Source of the DNA: Actinomycetota bacterium
GTDB lineage: Bacteria; Actinomycetota; Actinomycetes; JACCUZ01
Reading direction: 5' to 3'
Assembly (NCBI GenBank): GCA_030841035.1
Contig: JAVEDI010000114.1
Coordinates: 1-64,000, forward strand
Length of the DNA: 64,000 nucleotides
Shown here: piece after piece, positions 1 through 10,177 of the stretch
How positions within the stretch are numbered: the first letter of the stretch is position 1
Layout: the number at the start of each line of letters is the position of its first letter
Made by a program: the position numbers and the translations under genes
Notes under the pieces: generated by a model
Databases searched by the model: none
Told to the model about the DNA's origin: nothing
Seen by the model: the letters and a program-made list of their open reading frames with translations, nothing else

Positions 1-68
1 GCGTTGACGCCGCCGCCGCCGATGCCGACGACCTTGATGACCGCGAGGTAGTTCTGCGGTGCTCCCAC
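1..68 (-). CDS. ftsZ: Cell division protein FtsZ, N-terminal 22 codons only
   Basis: The minus strand reads from a GTG at 68 as VGAPQNYLAVIKVVGIGGGG and continues off the window edge. This is the conserved FtsZ start: a short tail, the first beta strand, and the first glycine-rich GTP-binding loop of the tubulin-like fold. FtsZ is the GTPase that polymerises into the Z ring at midcell. It is the last visible gene of the division and cell-wall cluster and lies 218 bases beyond ftsQ, with its own conserved promoter region in between. Only the first part is present, so no catalytic T7 loop can be checked. Confidence 0.93.
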   Translation of the reverse strand, partial: MGAPQNYLAVIKVVGIGGGGVN

Positions 69-133
69 GTCGGTGCCTCTCGTCTCGTTCGGTTGGTGTC
101 TGCCGGGGGCCGGCTCGATCACCGAACCCTCAC

Positions 134-162
134 CCTCAAGTTGAGCCTTATAGTTATGTCAA
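134..162 (-). promoter_or_regulatory. Conserved upstream region of ftsZ with 11-base palindrome
   Basis: Read on the minus strand, this stretch has TTGACA (162-157), then TATAAG (152-147), then the palindrome CTCAACTTGAG (145-135). The AT-rich character is unusual for this GC-rich window and similar sequence sits upstream of ftsZ in other actinobacteria. TTGACA and TATAAG are only four bases apart, so they cannot form one sigma-70 promoter. The palindrome may be an operator or part of the leader. Which hexamer is used is not settled by sequence. Confidence 0.5.
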
Positions 163-220
163 CCAGGAGGTTGGAAGAGACGTTAGGCAGCGGTGCGCGC
201 CGATTCAACGACCGTGGCCC

Positions 221-256
221 CGACACGCCGGGAGCGCGTGTCGCCGCCGCGCGGCG
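221..256 (-). terminator. Two adjacent hairpins after ftsQ, possible terminator/attenuator
   Basis: Shortly after the ftsQ stop, an 8-base perfect inverted repeat (221-228 with 236-243, loop 7) lies next to a 12-base perfect palindrome (245-256). No T-run follows, so a classical intrinsic terminator is not shown. The position between ftsQ and the ftsZ promoter region suggests partial uncoupling of ftsZ transcription from the upstream cluster. Confidence 0.4.
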
Positions 257-286
257 AGGGCGCGTGGGGCGTCGCGCGGGCGGGCG

Positions 287-1009
287 CTACTTGCGGGTGG
301 TCGGCACGTCGGGCGCGCTGACGTCGTAGACCGAGGCCTTGCGCGAGAGCAGCACCGCGAGCACGGCGCCCTTGCGCGCCGCCCGATCGGTGCCCCCCCA
401 CACGACCGTGCGCCCCCGGGTCAGGCGCAGGCTGATCTCCCGGGAGCTGGTGGCGGCCACGGTGGTGACCTGGTCCCTGACCGGCGCCGGGACGGCGTCG
501 AGCGTGTCCAGGGCAGCCCGCAGCGCCGACGCGCCGGCGCCGAGCGGGGCGGTGACCAGCGGCAGCCCCTGCGGACGGCGGGCCACGGTGTCGAAGGCCA
601 CCCCGGTGCGGTCCACCAGCACGTACCCGCTGCCCTGCGCGCGCACGGCCGCCGGCACGCGCTCCTGCACGATGATGCGCACGGCCCGCGGCCAGTCGCG
701 ACGCACCTGCACGGTCCGGACCGCCGGCAGCCGCCCGACCCGCCGGGCGATCCCGGCATCGTCGAGGCGTGCCAGGGGCGTGCCCGCCTTGATGGCGGCC
801 AGCTCGACCACCGGCGCCGCACCCACCCGCGCGCTGCCGGAGACCGTCACGGTGGCGACCCCGAACAGGCTCGAGACCAGCAGGACCCATCCCGCCACGG
901 CGGCGAGAGCCGACAGCGACAGGACGACGAGCACCAGCCGCAGCCGCACCCGGCGGGCGGCGTGCGCCCGGCCGGGGTAGCGCGTCGGGCTACTGCGCGT
1001 CGCTGGCAC
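287..1009 (-). CDS. ftsQ: Cell division protein FtsQ
   Basis: 240 residues from a GTG start six bases after the murC stop. A basic cytoplasmic tail (about 1-25) is followed by one membrane helix (about 24-48), then the POTRA domain beginning at VATVTVSGSARVG and the FtsQ beta domain. In the family FtsQ bridges early and late divisome proteins on the outer face of the membrane. The length and order, directly before ftsZ, fit the actinobacterial FtsQ/DivIB family. It should be cotranscribed with murC and transcription may fade at the hairpins that follow. Confidence 0.93.
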   Translation of the reverse strand: MPATRSSPTRYPGRAHAARRVRLRLVLVVLSLSALAAVAGWVLLVSSLFGVATVTVSGSARVGAAPVVELAAIKAGTPLARLDDAGIARRVGRLPAVRTVQVRRDWPRAVRIIVQERVPAAVRAQGSGYVLVDRTGVAFDTVARRPQGLPLVTAPLGAGASALRAALDTLDAVPAPVRDQVTTVAATSSREISLRLTRGRTVVWGGTDRAARKGAVLAVLLSRKASVYDVSAPDVPTTRK

Positions 1010-1015
1010 GGGCGA

Positions 1016-2446
1016 TCACCCGCTGCCGATCTCGCCGCTGCCGTACGCGAGCCGGGCCAGCACCTCGGGACCGATCATCGTCACGTCGCCCGCCCCGCAG
1101 GTCAGCACCAGGTCACCGGGCTTGGCCCGCTCGGCGAGGTGGCCGGCGACCGCCGACCACGACGGCTCGTAGACCACGTGCTGCGGCGGCAGCGGCACGG
1201 CGGCCGCGACGAGCGCACCCGTCACGCCGGGCACCGGGTCCTCGCGGGCGGCGTACACGTCCATGACGACCACCTCGTCGGCCTGCCCCAGAGCCGCGCC
1301 GAAGGCCTGGGCGAAGAAGCGCGTGCGGCTGTAGAGGTGCGGCTGGAAGACCACGACGATGCGCCCGCCCTCGGCCACGTCGCGCGCCGCGGCGAGGTCG
1401 GCCGAGAGCTCCGTCGGGTGATGGGCGTAGCTGTCGAAGACGCGTACGCCGCCGACGGTGCCCTTGTGCTCGAACCGGCGGCGGGTGCCGCTGAAGCTCT
1501 CGAGGCCCTCCCGCAGCCGGTGGAACGGGAAACCGAGCCCGAGTCCGGTCTCCAGCGCCGCCGCGGCGTTGAGCAGGTTGTGCCGGCCGGGCAGCCGCAG
1601 CTGCACGCGCCCGAGCCGCCGGCCACGCACGACCGCCTCGAACGAGCTGCCCATGCCACGGGTCCTCACCCGCTCGAGCCGCAGGCCGGCGTCCGCGCTC
1701 TCGCCGTAGGTGCGTACGTCGATGCCGCGCCGCCGGGCGGCGACGGCCAGGGCCCGGGCGCCGGCGTCGTCGGCGCAGGCCACCAGGAAGCCGCTGGGCA
1801 CCACCCGGTCGGCGAACGCGTCGAACGCCTCGGCGACGGCCTCCCCGGTGCCGTAGTGGTCGAGGTGGTCGGCCTCGACGTTCGTGACCACGGCGGCGGT
1901 CGGCGAGTACAGCAGGAAGGAGCCGTCGCTCTCGTCGGCCTCGGCGACGAAGACGTCACCGGAGCCGTTGTGGGCGTTGGCGCCGGACTCGTTGAGGTTG
2001 CCGCCGATGGCGAACGAGGGGTCAGCCCCGCAGTGCTGGATCGCAACGGTGAGCAGCGACGTGGTGGTGGTCTTGCCGTGGGTGCCGGCGACCGCGACCG
2101 CCCGCCGGCCGGCCATCACCGACGCGAGCGCACCGGCACGGTGCACGACGCGCAGGCCACGCCGGCCCGCCTCGAGCAGCTCGGGGTTGCCCTTGCGGAT
2201 CGCGGTCGAGACCACCACGGTGTCGGCGAGGGCGACATGCTCGGGGGCATGGCCGACGTGGACCGTCGCGCCGAGGGCGCGCAGGGCGGTCAGGGTGACG
2301 GAGTCCTTGGCGTCGCTGCCCGAGACGGTCAGGCCGCGGGCCAGCATGATCCGGGCGATGCCGGACATGCCGGCGCCGCCGATGCCGACGAAGTGCACAT
2401 GGCCCAGCTCGTGGGCGGGCACGGGTGCGGGAGGCGCGACGCTCAC
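1016..2446 (-). CDS. murC: UDP-N-acetylmuramate--L-alanine ligase MurC
   Basis: 476 residues from a GTG at 2446 that overlaps the murG TGA in the sequence GTGA. The N-terminal Rossmann domain has VHFVGIGGAGMSGIA, the typical MurC UDP-substrate loop. The central ATPase P-loop is VAGTHGKTTTTSLL, and SYAHHPTE marks the C-terminal domain. The enzyme adds L-alanine to UDP-MurNAc in the cytoplasm, the first step of the stem peptide. The overlap implies translational coupling to murG. An in-frame extension upstream would run through murG sequence in another frame and lacks family similarity. Confidence 0.95.
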   Translation of the reverse strand: MSVAPPAPVPAHELGHVHFVGIGGAGMSGIARIMLARGLTVSGSDAKDSVTLTALRALGATVHVGHAPEHVALADTVVVSTAIRKGNPELLEAGRRGLRVVHRAGALASVMAGRRAVAVAGTHGKTTTTSLLTVAIQHCGADPSFAIGGNLNESGANAHNGSGDVFVAEADESDGSFLLYSPTAAVVTNVEADHLDHYGTGEAVAEAFDAFADRVVPSGFLVACADDAGARALAVAARRRGIDVRTYGESADAGLRLERVRTRGMGSSFEAVVRGRRLGRVQLRLPGRHNLLNAAAALETGLGLGFPFHRLREGLESFSGTRRRFEHKGTVGGVRVFDSYAHHPTELSADLAAARDVAEGGRIVVVFQPHLYSRTRFFAQAFGAALGQADEVVVMDVYAAREDPVPGVTGALVAAAVPLPPQHVVYEPSWSAVAGHLAERAKPGDLVLTCGAGDVTMIGPEVLARLAYGSGEIGSG

Positions 2447-3564
2447 TGCTGCCTCCCTCTCGCGCCGCCCCGTCGGCCGCCCGCGCTCGCGGCCGCCTCG
2501 AGGGCGAGGTCGACGAGCCGCTCGTCGCCGTCGCGCCGGCCGAGGCGTGCCGCGGCCGCTCCCATGGTGGCCAACCGGGCGGGGTCGCACAGCAGCGGGG
2601 TCAGGGTGGCGGCCACCCAGTCGGGCGTGCAGTCGGCGTCGTCGACCAGCAGCCCCCCGCCGGCCTCGGCGACCGGACGGGCCATCAGCGTCTGCTCCCC
2701 GTTGCCGATCGGCAGCGGCACGTAGGCCGCCGGCAGACCGACGGCGGTCAGCTCGACGACCGTGCCGGCGCCCGACCGGCACAGCGCCAGGTCCGCGGCG
2801 GCGTAGGCGAGCTCCATGCGCTCGAGGTAGGGCACCACGACGTACGGCGGGTCGCCGGGGCGCCCCGCCGGGACCTCGACGGTGTTGGACAGCCCGCTGG
2901 CGTGCAGCACCTGGACGCCCGCGCCGCGCAGCGCCGCCGCGGCGCCGGACACCGCCTCGTTCAGGCGCCGCGCGCCCTGCGAGCCACCGGTGACGAGCAG
3001 GGTCGCCAGGTCGGGCGCCAGCCCGTAGGCGGCCCGCGCCTCGGCACGGCGGGCAGGGCGGTCCAGGGTGGCGACCACGCGCCGGATCGGCAGCCCCACG
3101 TGCCGGCCGTGGGCGATCGCGGTGCCGGGGAAGGTGGTGGCGACGTACGGCGTGAACCGCGCGCCGAGCCGGTTGGCCCACCCGGCCCGGGGGTTGGCCT
3201 CGTGCACGACGTAGGGGATGCCGAGGCGGCGCGCCGCGAGGTAGGCCGGTCCCGCCACGAAACCACCGAAGCCCACCAGGACGTCGGCCTGCTGGCGGTT
3301 CAGCACGTCGGCGGCCGCCCGGATGGAGACCCGCAGCCGGCCGGGCACCGTGAGCAGCTCGCGCCCGAGCGTGCGCGGGACCGGCACGGGAGGGATGAGC
3401 GCGAGGTCGTAGCCGCGCGCCGGGATGATGCGGGTGTCCAGACCGCGCTCGGTGCCCAGCGCGGTGACCCGGACCTCGGGGACGCGCCGGCGCAAGGCGT
3501 CCGCGAACGCGAGGGCAGGCTCGATGTGGCCGGCGGTCCCACCGCCGGCGACGACGACGTGCAC
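2443..3564 (-). CDS. murG: Lipid II synthase MurG (UDP-GlcNAc transferase)
   Basis: 373 residues, a GT-B glycosyltransferase. The N-terminal glycine loop VVVAGGGTAGHIEPALA, the phrase VHEANPRAGWANR and the C-terminal GAGTVVEL segment are MurG hallmarks. It transfers GlcNAc to lipid I at the inner face of the membrane, yielding lipid II. It sits three bases downstream of ftsW and overlaps murC by four bases. Family length is about 355-370, so this one is complete. Confidence 0.96.
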   Translation of the reverse strand: MHVVVAGGGTAGHIEPALAFADALRRRVPEVRVTALGTERGLDTRIIPARGYDLALIPPVPVPRTLGRELLTVPGRLRVSIRAAADVLNRQQADVLVGFGGFVAGPAYLAARRLGIPYVVHEANPRAGWANRLGARFTPYVATTFPGTAIAHGRHVGLPIRRVVATLDRPARRAEARAAYGLAPDLATLLVTGGSQGARRLNEAVSGAAAALRGAGVQVLHASGLSNTVEVPAGRPGDPPYVVVPYLERMELAYAAADLALCRSGAGTVVELTAVGLPAAYVPLPIGNGEQTLMARPVAEAGGGLLVDDADCTPDWVAATLTPLLCDPARLATMGAAAARLGRRDGDERLVDLALEAAASAGGRRGGARGRQQ

Positions 3565-3567
3565 CGC

Positions 3568-4782
3568 CTACCTCGCCGCCCGGCGCAGCCGGAAGCGGCG
3601 CCGACGGTTGCGCGCACCGGCGGGCCGGGCGAAGGACAGCAGCATGCCGAGGCCCAGCATGGTGGGTACCAGCGCGGACCCGCCGTAGGAGACCAGCGGC
3701 AGCGGTACGCCGGTGATGGGCAGCACGCCGAGCACGGCGCCGACGTTGACCAGGGCCTGCACGAGGATCCACGCCGTGACGCCCGCCGCGGCGAGCCGCA
3801 CGAACGGGTCGCGTGCGTCGACGGCCACGCGCAGCCCCGCGTAGCCGATCGCGCCGATCAGCGCGAGCACGGCCAGCGTGCCCACCAGGCCCAGCTCCTC
3901 GCCGATGATCGCGAAGATGAAGTCGGTGTGCGCCTCCGGCAGGCTGCCCCACTTCTCCTTCGAGCCGCCGAGCCCGGCGCCCCACCAGCCGCCGGAGGCC
4001 AGCGCGAACTTGCCGTGCAGCGCCTGGAAGCCGCCGCCCAGCGGGTCGGCCTGGTCCGGGTGCAGCCAGTCGGTGATGCGCGACAGGCGCGCCGCCCGGG
4101 TCTGCACCATCAGCGCGACCACCGCGAGCATGGGCACCGCGGCCCAGACGAACAACCGGATCGGGGCGCCCGCGACGTAGAGCAGCGCGGCGAGGATCGA
4201 GGCCAGGATGATCGCGGTCCCGAGGTCACCGCCGAGCAGCACGAGGCCGATGACGAGGCAGCCGACCGGCACGAACGGCACCAGCAGGTGCTTCCACTGG
4301 GTGAGCAGCTTGTGCTTGCGGGCGAGCAGGTCGGCGCCCCACAGCACCAGCGAGAGCTTGGCCAGCTCCGAGGGCTGGATGCGGAACGGGCCGCCGAAGT
4401 CGAGCCAGTTCCTGTTGCCGTTGACCTCGGTGCCCGCGATGACGACGAGGAAGAGCAGCGCGAAGGAGGTGATCAGGCCGAGGTAGGCGAAGGCCCGCCA
4501 GGCCCGGACCGGAAGTCGCGACGCGACGTACATCAGGGGCAGGCCGATGACGACCCACATCACCTGCTTGCTGACGATGGCGAAGGAGGAGCCCATGAAC
4601 GAGAACGCGACGACGCTCGACGCCGAGAACACCATGACCACGCCGAGCGCGAGCAGCAGCGAGGAGGCGCCGAGCAGTAGGTAGAACGGCGTCGCCTCGC
4701 GGTGCAGCAGCGGCGTGGGGTCCGCCGGCGCCGGCGCACGCTGCGTGGACGCGCGCTCGCTCGGTGACGCGACGGCCGTCAC
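3568..4782 (-). CDS. ftsW: SEDS peptidoglycan polymerase FtsW
   Basis: 404 residues from a GTG at 4782 inside a GTGA overlap with the murD stop. It has about ten hydrophobic segments. SEDS signatures are visible: NWLDFGGPFRIQPSELAKL in the middle, and ITGVPLPLVSYGGSAL near the C-terminus. A basic tail follows the last helix. FtsW polymerises lipid II into septal glycan and works with the transpeptidase FtsI, encoded upstream in the same cluster. Confidence 0.95.
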   Translation of the reverse strand: MTAVASPSERASTQRAPAPADPTPLLHREATPFYLLLGASSLLLALGVVMVFSASSVVAFSFMGSSFAIVSKQVMWVVIGLPLMYVASRLPVRAWRAFAYLGLITSFALLFLVVIAGTEVNGNRNWLDFGGPFRIQPSELAKLSLVLWGADLLARKHKLLTQWKHLLVPFVPVGCLVIGLVLLGGDLGTAIILASILAALLYVAGAPIRLFVWAAVPMLAVVALMVQTRAARLSRITDWLHPDQADPLGGGFQALHGKFALASGGWWGAGLGGSKEKWGSLPEAHTDFIFAIIGEELGLVGTLAVLALIGAIGYAGLRVAVDARDPFVRLAAAGVTAWILVQALVNVGAVLGVLPITGVPLPLVSYGGSALVPTMLGLGMLLSFARPAGARNRRRRFRLRRAAR

Positions 4783-6155
4783 CGGCGCTCCCCCAGGGCG
4801 TGCACCGCCGCCGCGAAGGCGTCGCCCCGGGCGGCGTAGTCGGGGAACATGTCCATCGACGCGCAGGCAGGGGCGAGCAGCACGGTGTCGCCGGGGCGAG
4901 CAAGACCCGCGGCGGCGCGCACGACGTCGTCCATGACCCCAGTGTCCGTGCCCACGACGTGGACCACGGGGACATCGGGTGCGTGTCGCGCGAGAGCCTC
5001 CGCGACCAGCAGCCGGTCGCGGCCGAGGAGCACCACGGCGCGCAGCCGGCGCCGGATGTCCACCACGAGCTGCTCGAAGCGCGCGCCCTTGGCCAGCCCG
5101 CCGGCGACCCACACGACGTCCTCGAACCCGCTCAGCGAGGCCGCGGCCGCGTGCGGGTTGGTGGCCTTGGAGTCGTCCACGTAGTCGACGCCGTCGACGG
5201 TGGCCACGCGTGCGATGCGGTGGGGGCCGGGCCGGAAGGCGCGGAGCCCGTCGCGGACCGCCGCCGCCGGGACGCCGTAGGCCCGGGCGAGCGCCGCGGC
5301 GGCGAGCGCGTTGGCCAGGTTGTGCCGGCCCGGTGGCCGCACGTCGGCGACCTCGACGAGCGGCTCGTGGTCGACCAGCCACCCGCCCCGGACCCCCAGC
5401 CCGCCGGGTGGGGGCGCACCGAGGGTGAAGGGCACGACCGGGCGACCGGCAGCCGTGCGCTCGGCCAGCGACCGGGTGGGGGCGTCGTCCGCGTTGACCA
5501 CGACCGTCCCGCTGCCCCGCCACACGAGCGCCTTGTCGGCGGCGTACGCCGCGGGCGACCCGTGCCAGTCCGCGTGGTCGTCGGCGACGTTGAGCACGGC
5601 GGCGGCCGCCAGCTCCACGCTGGACGTCCAGTGCAGCTGGAAGCTGGAGAGCTCGACCGCCAGGACGTCGTAGGGCGGGTCCGCGGTGACGGCCTCGACG
5701 ACGGGCACGCCGACGTTCCCGGTCGCGAGCGTGCGCCGGCCCGCAGCGGTCAGGATGGCCGCGAGCATCTCGACGGTGGTGGTCTTGCCGTTGGTGCCGG
5801 TGACGCCGAGCCACGGCACCCCCGGGTCGCGCAGCCGCCAGGCCAGCTCGACCTCGCCCCACACCGGCACGCCGGCGTCCGAGGCGGCGACCAGCAGCGG
5901 CTGGTCCGGCCGCCACCCGGGGGACGTCACCACCAGCTCGCTGCCCTCCGGCAGGTGGTCGCTCTCACCCAGGCGTACGTCGGCCCCCAGCGCGCGCAGC
6001 CGGTCCGCGGCCTGCTGCTGCGCCGGTCCGTCGCGGCCGTCCACGACGGTCACGGCGGCGCCGTGGGCCACCAGCGCCCGCGCGGCCGCCGCACCGGAGC
6101 GCGCGATGCCGGCGACGCAGACGCGCACCCCGGTCCAGGCGCTGTCCGGGCTCAC
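4779..6155 (-). CDS. murD: UDP-N-acetylmuramoylalanine--D-glutamate ligase MurD
   Basis: 458 residues from a GTG at 6155 that overlaps the mraY TGA (GTGA). It has the N-terminal Rossmann segment [19 protein letters not shown], the P-loop [14 protein letters not shown] and [10 protein letters not shown] in the C-terminal ligase domain. It adds D-glutamate to UDP-MurNAc-L-Ala. A frame reading back to an ATG at 6176 exists but adds seven residues inside mraY; the coupled GTG fits the pattern of neighbouring junctions better. Confidence 0.94.
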   Translation of the reverse strand: MSPDSAWTGVRVCVAGIARSGAAAARALVAHGAAVTVVDGRDGPAQQQAADRLRALGADVRLGESDHLPEGSELVVTSPGWRPDQPLLVAASDAGVPVWGEVELAWRLRDPGVPWLGVTGTNGKTTTVEMLAAILTAAGRRTLATGNVGVPVVEAVTADPPYDVLAVELSSFQLHWTSSVELAAAAVLNVADDHADWHGSPAAYAADKALVWRGSGTVVVNADDAPTRSLAERTAAGRPVVPFTLGAPPPGGLGVRGGWLVDHEPLVEVADVRPPGRHNLANALAAAALARAYGVPAAAVRDGLRAFRPGPHRIARVATVDGVDYVDDSKATNPHAAAASLSGFEDVVWVAGGLAKGARFEQLVVDIRRRLRAVVLLGRDRLLVAEALARHAPDVPVVHVVGTDTGVMDDVVRAAAGLARPGDTVLLAPACASMDMFPDYAARGDAFAAAVHALGERR

Positions 6156-7219
6156 GAGCCCGCGCCCGTGACCCACTCCGCGTAGAACACGCCGAGGCCG
6201 AGCGCCACGAGCAGCCCGGCGATGATCCAGAAGCGGATGACGATGGTGACCTCGCCCCAGCCCACCAGCTCGAAGTGGTGCTGCAGCGGGGCCATCCGGA
6301 ACACCCGGCGTCGGGTCAGCTTGAAGAAGCCGACCTGCACGATGACCGAGAGGGCGATCAGCACGAACAGCCCGCCGACCAGCACCAGCAGCAGCTCGGT
6401 ACGGCTGAGGATCGCGACGGCCGCGAGAGCGCCACCGAGCGCCAGCGACCCGGTATCACCCATGAAGATCTTGGCCGGGGAGGCGTTCCACCACAGGAAC
6501 CCGAAGCAGGCTCCCATGATGGCCGCGGCCACGACGGCCAGGTCGAGCGGGTCGCGCACCTCGTAGCAGTTCGACGGGGCGTCCAGGCGCGCGCAGTTCT
6601 GGCCGAACTGCCAGATGCCGATCAGCACGTAGGACCCGAACACCATCACCGAGGTGCCGGTGGCCAGGCCATCGAGCCCGTCGGCGAGGTTCACCCCGTT
6701 GGACGTGCCCGCGATCATCACGTAGGCCCAGACCACGAACAGCACGCTGCCGAGCACCAGGCCGGTGTCGCGGATGAACGAGATCTGCGTGGAGGCGGGG
6801 GTGTAGCCGCTGGGGTCGGGGAACTTCATGGCCAGGACCGCGAAGATGACGGCGATCACCATCTGGCCGCCGAGCTTGGCGCCGGCCCGCAGCCCCAGGC
6901 TGCGCTGCTTGGCCACCTTGATGTAGTCGTCGAGGAAGCCGACCAGGCCCAGCCCCGTCATCAGGAACAGCGCGAGCAGCCCGGACACCGTGGGGTCGCT
7001 GAGGGTGAGCAGGTGCGCGAGGCCGTACCCGAGCAGGGTCGCCACGATGATCACGCCGCCACCCATGGTCGGCGTACCGCGCTTGGTGTGGTGCGACGTC
7101 GGGCCGTCGTCGCGGATCAGCTGCCCGTAGCCACGGCGCACCAGCAGCCGGATCGCGAGCGGCGTGCCGAACAGCGACACGAGCAGCGAGATCAACGACG
7201 CGAGCAGGACCTGCCTCAC
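6152..7219 (-). CDS. mraY: Phospho-MurNAc-pentapeptide translocase MraY
   Basis: 355 residues with about ten membrane helices. Signature pieces are [11 protein letters not shown] near the N-terminus, the acidic FLDDYIK motif, [15 protein letters not shown] and the C-terminal [11 protein letters not shown]. MraY transfers phospho-MurNAc-pentapeptide to undecaprenyl phosphate, producing lipid I. ATG start overlaps the murF stop (ATGA), and its own stop overlaps the murD GTG, so translation is likely coupled on both sides. Confidence 0.97.
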   Translation of the reverse strand: MRQVLLASLISLLVSLFGTPLAIRLLVRRGYGQLIRDDGPTSHHTKRGTPTMGGGVIIVATLLGYGLAHLLTLSDPTVSGLLALFLMTGLGLVGFLDDYIKVAKQRSLGLRAGAKLGGQMVIAVIFAVLAMKFPDPSGYTPASTQISFIRDTGLVLGSVLFVVWAYVMIAGTSNGVNLADGLDGLATGTSVMVFGSYVLIGIWQFGQNCARLDAPSNCYEVRDPLDLAVVAAAIMGACFGFLWWNASPAKIFMGDTGSLALGGALAAVAILSRTELLLVLVGGLFVLIALSVIVQVGFFKLTRRRVFRMAPLQHHFELVGWGEVTIVIRFWIIAGLLVALGLGVFYAEWVTGAGS

Positions 7220-8619
7220 GTCGCCACCTGCTCCAGCAGGCCCGTCGCGACGCGCTCCAGGGCGGCCGCGCGGGAGGCCTTGACCAGGACCACGTCGCCC
7301 GGTCCGAGCGCAGCGCGCAGCAGCACGAGCGCGTCCTCGGCGGCGGGCACGAGCACGGACTCCTCTCCGTCGACGGCTCCCTCGGCGACCGCGCCGGTAT
7401 GGATGCCGCGGGCGGCGTCGCCGACGACGACGAGGCGGTCGACGCCGAGCCTGCGGGCCAGTCTGCCGACTGCGACGTGCTCGTCGGCGGAAGCCGCGCC
7501 GAGCTCGCGCATCTCACCGAGCACGGCCCAGCTGCGCCGGCCGCGGGCCAGCGCCTGCAGCGCCTCGAGGGCGGCACGCATCGACTCGGGGTTGGCGTTG
7601 TAGGCGTCGTCGACGACGATGCTGCCGTCGGCGCGCTCGACCACCTCCATCCGACCGTGGCTCACCCGCTCGGCGGCCGAGAGCCCCGCGGCCACGTCGG
7701 CGAGCGCCATCCCCAGCTCGCGGGCCACCGCAGCGGCCGCCAGCGCGTTGGCGAGGTGGTGGCGGCCGTGCACGCGCAGCCGGACCGGTGCGTCGCCCTC
7801 GGGCGTGACCAGGGTGAACCGGGCGCGGCCACGGTCGTCGAGGTCCGCCCCCAGGGCCCGTACGTCGCCGGCGGTGCCGAAGGTGACGACGCGGGCGCCC
7901 GTGACCTGCGCCATCGCCGCGACCAGCGGGTCGTCCGCGTTGAGCACGGCCACGCCCCCCGCGTCGGCGGCGGGCAGCGCCTGCACGAGCTCGGCCTTGG
8001 CCCGCGCGGTGTCCTGCCTGCTGCCGAACTCACCGGCATGGGCGCTGCCCACGTTGAGCACCAGGCCGATCCGCGGCGGCGCGATGCGGGTCAGGTCGCT
8101 GATGTGACCCCCGCCGCGAGCGCCCATCTCGACCACGAGGTGGCGGGTCCGCTCGTCGGCGGCCAGGACGGTCAGCGGCACCCCCAGCTCGTTGTTGAAC
8201 GAGCCCTCGGGCGCCACCGTGGGGCCGGCGCCGGAGAGCACCTGAGCGAGCAGGTCCTTGGTGCTGGTCTTGCCCGAGGAACCGGTGAGCGCGACCACCT
8301 GAAGGTCGCGGGCGGCGACCAGCCGGTCGAGGACCGCGCGGGCCAGCCTGCCCAGAGCCGCGACGACGTCCTCGACGAGCACGTGCGGGCCCGGCACGGC
8401 CCGCGAAGCCAGCGTGGCGACCGCGCCCCCTGCCAGCGCGGACCCGACGTAGTCGTGCCCGTCGACATGCTCACCGGCCACGGCGACGAACAGCCCGCCC
8501 GCGTGCACCCGGCGGGAGTCCACGGCGGCCGGGGCGCTGACCACGACGTCCGCGCTGCGCTCCGGCTCGACGGTGCCACCCACGACGGAGGCGATCTCCT
8601 CCAGCGACAGCGCGATCAT
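7216..8619 (-). CDS. murF: UDP-MurNAc-tripeptide--D-Ala-D-Ala ligase MurF
   Basis: 467 residues: N-terminal UDP-binding domain with [14 protein letters not shown], central ATPase with [14 protein letters not shown], and a C-terminal Rossmann-like domain with [11 protein letters not shown]. It adds D-Ala-D-Ala to complete the pentapeptide precursor in the cytoplasm. The ATG overlaps the murE stop by four bases. Length and motif order match the family. Confidence 0.95.
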   Translation of the reverse strand: MIALSLEEIASVVGGTVEPERSADVVVSAPAAVDSRRVHAGGLFVAVAGEHVDGHDYVGSALAGGAVATLASRAVPGPHVLVEDVVAALGRLARAVLDRLVAARDLQVVALTGSSGKTSTKDLLAQVLSGAGPTVAPEGSFNNELGVPLTVLAADERTRHLVVEMGARGGGHISDLTRIAPPRIGLVLNVGSAHAGEFGSRQDTARAKAELVQALPAADAGGVAVLNADDPLVAAMAQVTGARVVTFGTAGDVRALGADLDDRGRARFTLVTPEGDAPVRLRVHGRHHLANALAAAAVARELGMALADVAAGLSAAERVSHGRMEVVERADGSIVVDDAYNANPESMRAALEALQALARGRRSWAVLGEMRELGAASADEHVAVGRLARRLGVDRLVVVGDAARGIHTGAVAEGAVDGEESVLVPAAEDALVLLRAALGPGDVVLVKASRAAALERVATGLLEQVAT

Positions 8620-10160
8620 GCCGTGACCCCGGCGAGCGCCTCGCGCAGCACGACGCGGTCGTCGAAGGGGTGCACGACGCCGGCGATCTCCTGGCCCTGC
8701 TCGTGGCCCTTGCCGGCCACCACGACGACGTCGCCGCGGCGCGCCAGCGCGACGGCCCGCCGGATGGCCGCGGAGCGCTCGGGCACCACCTCGACGGCGC
8801 CGCCGGGGACGGCGGCTGCGCCCTCCTGCAGCGCCGCGATGATGGACAGCGGGTCCTCGGAGCGGGGGTTGTCGCTGGTCAGCACGACGACGTCGGCGTC
8901 CCGGACGGCGATCGAGCCCATGGCCGGTCGCTTGTAGGGGTCCCGGTCACCCCCGGCCCCGATGACCACGATCAGCCGGCCCGGGTCGCTCACCAGCCCG
9001 CGCGCGGCCGCCAGCAGCCGCTCGAGCGAATCGGGGCTGTGGGCGTAGTCGACCAGGCTCAGGAACGGCGCGCCGGACTCCACCCGCTCCATGCGACCGG
9101 GCACGCCGGAGCAGGCGCGGACCCCGGCCGCGGCGGCGGTGGGGTCGGTCCCCGCCGCGAGCAGCGCGACCACCGCGAGCGCGGCGTTGTCGACGTTGAA
9201 GGCCCCCGGGAGCCGGGTCCCGGCCTCGAGAGCGGCGCCGTCGCGGCCGACCAGCCGGAAGGTGCTGCCCTGCCCGGTCACCGAGAGGTCGGTCACCCGC
9301 CAGTCGGCGTCCTGCTTCCCGGTCGGCGAGACGGTGGTGACGTCGAGCCCCGCCTCGGCGGCGAGGCCGGCGAGGCGGGCCCCGTGCGGGTCGTCGACGT
9401 CGATGACCGCCCGCCGCGCACGCTCGGGTGTGAACAGGCTGGCCTTGGCCTGGAAGTAGGCCTCGAGGTCGGGATGGAAGTCCAGGTGGTCCGCGGAGAG
9501 GTTGGTGAACACCGCGACGTCGAAGACGACCCCGTCGACGCGGCCCAGCGCGAGCGCGTGGCTGCTGACCTCCATCGCGACGGCGTCGACGCCACGCTCG
9601 CGCATCACCGCGAACAGCGCCTGCAGGTCGGTGGCCTCCGGGGTGGTGCGCACGCTCGGCACGTGCTCGTCGCCGATGCGGGTCTCGATGGTGCCGACCA
9701 GCCCGGTGGTCCGGCCCGCGGCCCGCAGCCCGGAGTCGAGCAGGTAGGCCGTCGTGGTCTTGCCGTTGGTGCCGGTGACCGCGATGGTCCGCAGCGCGCG
9801 CGCCGGCTCGCCGTACAACCAGGCGGACACCTCCCCCAGCACGCGCCGCGGGTCGGGCACGACGTAGGTCGGCAGGCCTGCCTCCCGGGAGGCAGCGGCC
9901 CCGTGGGCGTCGGTGAGGCAGGCGACCGCCCCCAGGTCGCGGGCCACGGCCGCGAAGCGCGCGCCGTGGGTGCGCGTACCGGGCAGTGCGGCATAGAGGT
10001 CACCGGGGTGGACGGCCCGGGAGTCGTGGGTCACGCCGGACACGAGGACGGCGGCGGGCGCCTCGGCGGGGCCGGTACCGAGCCGCTGCGCGAGCTCGGC
10101 GAGGGTGTGTGTCACGGGGTTCCGGGGCCGCGGCGAGCGCGGGCCGGAGGGGTCATGCAC
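8616..10160 (-). CDS. murE: UDP-MurNAc-dipeptide ligase MurE (diaminopimelate-adding type)
   Basis: 514 residues. The P-loop is [14 protein letters not shown] and the substrate signature DNPR occurs in [13 protein letters not shown], which in this family indicates diaminopimelate rather than lysine at position three. I chose the GTG at 10160 because TAGCCT lies seven bases upstream (10173-10168), a leaderless arrangement, and because the proline-rich start before LAELA is common in actinobacterial MurE. A second in-frame GTG at 10115 would give 499 residues. Neither has a clear Shine-Dalgarno. ftsI ends 17 bases upstream. Confidence 0.93.
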   Translation of the reverse strand: MHDPSGPRSPRPRNPVTHTLAELAQRLGTGPAEAPAAVLVSGVTHDSRAVHPGDLYAALPGTRTHGARFAAVARDLGAVACLTDAHGAAASREAGLPTYVVPDPRRVLGEVSAWLYGEPARALRTIAVTGTNGKTTTAYLLDSGLRAAGRTTGLVGTIETRIGDEHVPSVRTTPEATDLQALFAVMRERGVDAVAMEVSSHALALGRVDGVVFDVAVFTNLSADHLDFHPDLEAYFQAKASLFTPERARRAVIDVDDPHGARLAGLAAEAGLDVTTVSPTGKQDADWRVTDLSVTGQGSTFRLVGRDGAALEAGTRLPGAFNVDNAALAVVALLAAGTDPTAAAAGVRACSGVPGRMERVESGAPFLSLVDYAHSPDSLERLLAAARGLVSDPGRLIVVIGAGGDRDPYKRPAMGSIAVRDADVVVLTSDNPRSEDPLSIIAALQEGAAAVPGGAVEVVPERSAAIRRAVALARRGDVVVVAGKGHEQGQEIAGVVHPFDDRVVLREALAGVTA

Positions 10161-10167
10161 GGCTGCG

Positions 10168-10173
10168 AGGCTA
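10168..10173 (-). promoter_or_regulatory. Putative -10 TAGCCT of an internal murE promoter
   Basis: TAGCCT on the minus strand, seven bases before the murE GTG, in the short ftsI-murE gap. The same geometry recurs at many genes of this window and fits leaderless transcription starting at or next to the start codon. No convincing -35 was found. Confidence 0.45.
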
Positions 10174-10177
10174 CCGT

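Noticed and set aside
135-145. Palindrome CTCAAGTTGAG as a SoxR box
   Set aside because: A SoxR box is longer (CCTCAAGTTAACTTGAGG-like). The resemblance is partial and the context is ftsZ, so I record it only as a palindrome in a conserved promoter region.
59-2725. Very long open frame on the plus strand opposite ftsQ and murC
   Set aside because: High GC content keeps antisense frames open. The minus strand carries clear MurC/FtsQ motifs; the plus-strand protein is low-complexity Arg/Gly/Pro/Ala without known motifs. The same applies to other long antisense frames (e.g. 2425-4680, 25051-28626).
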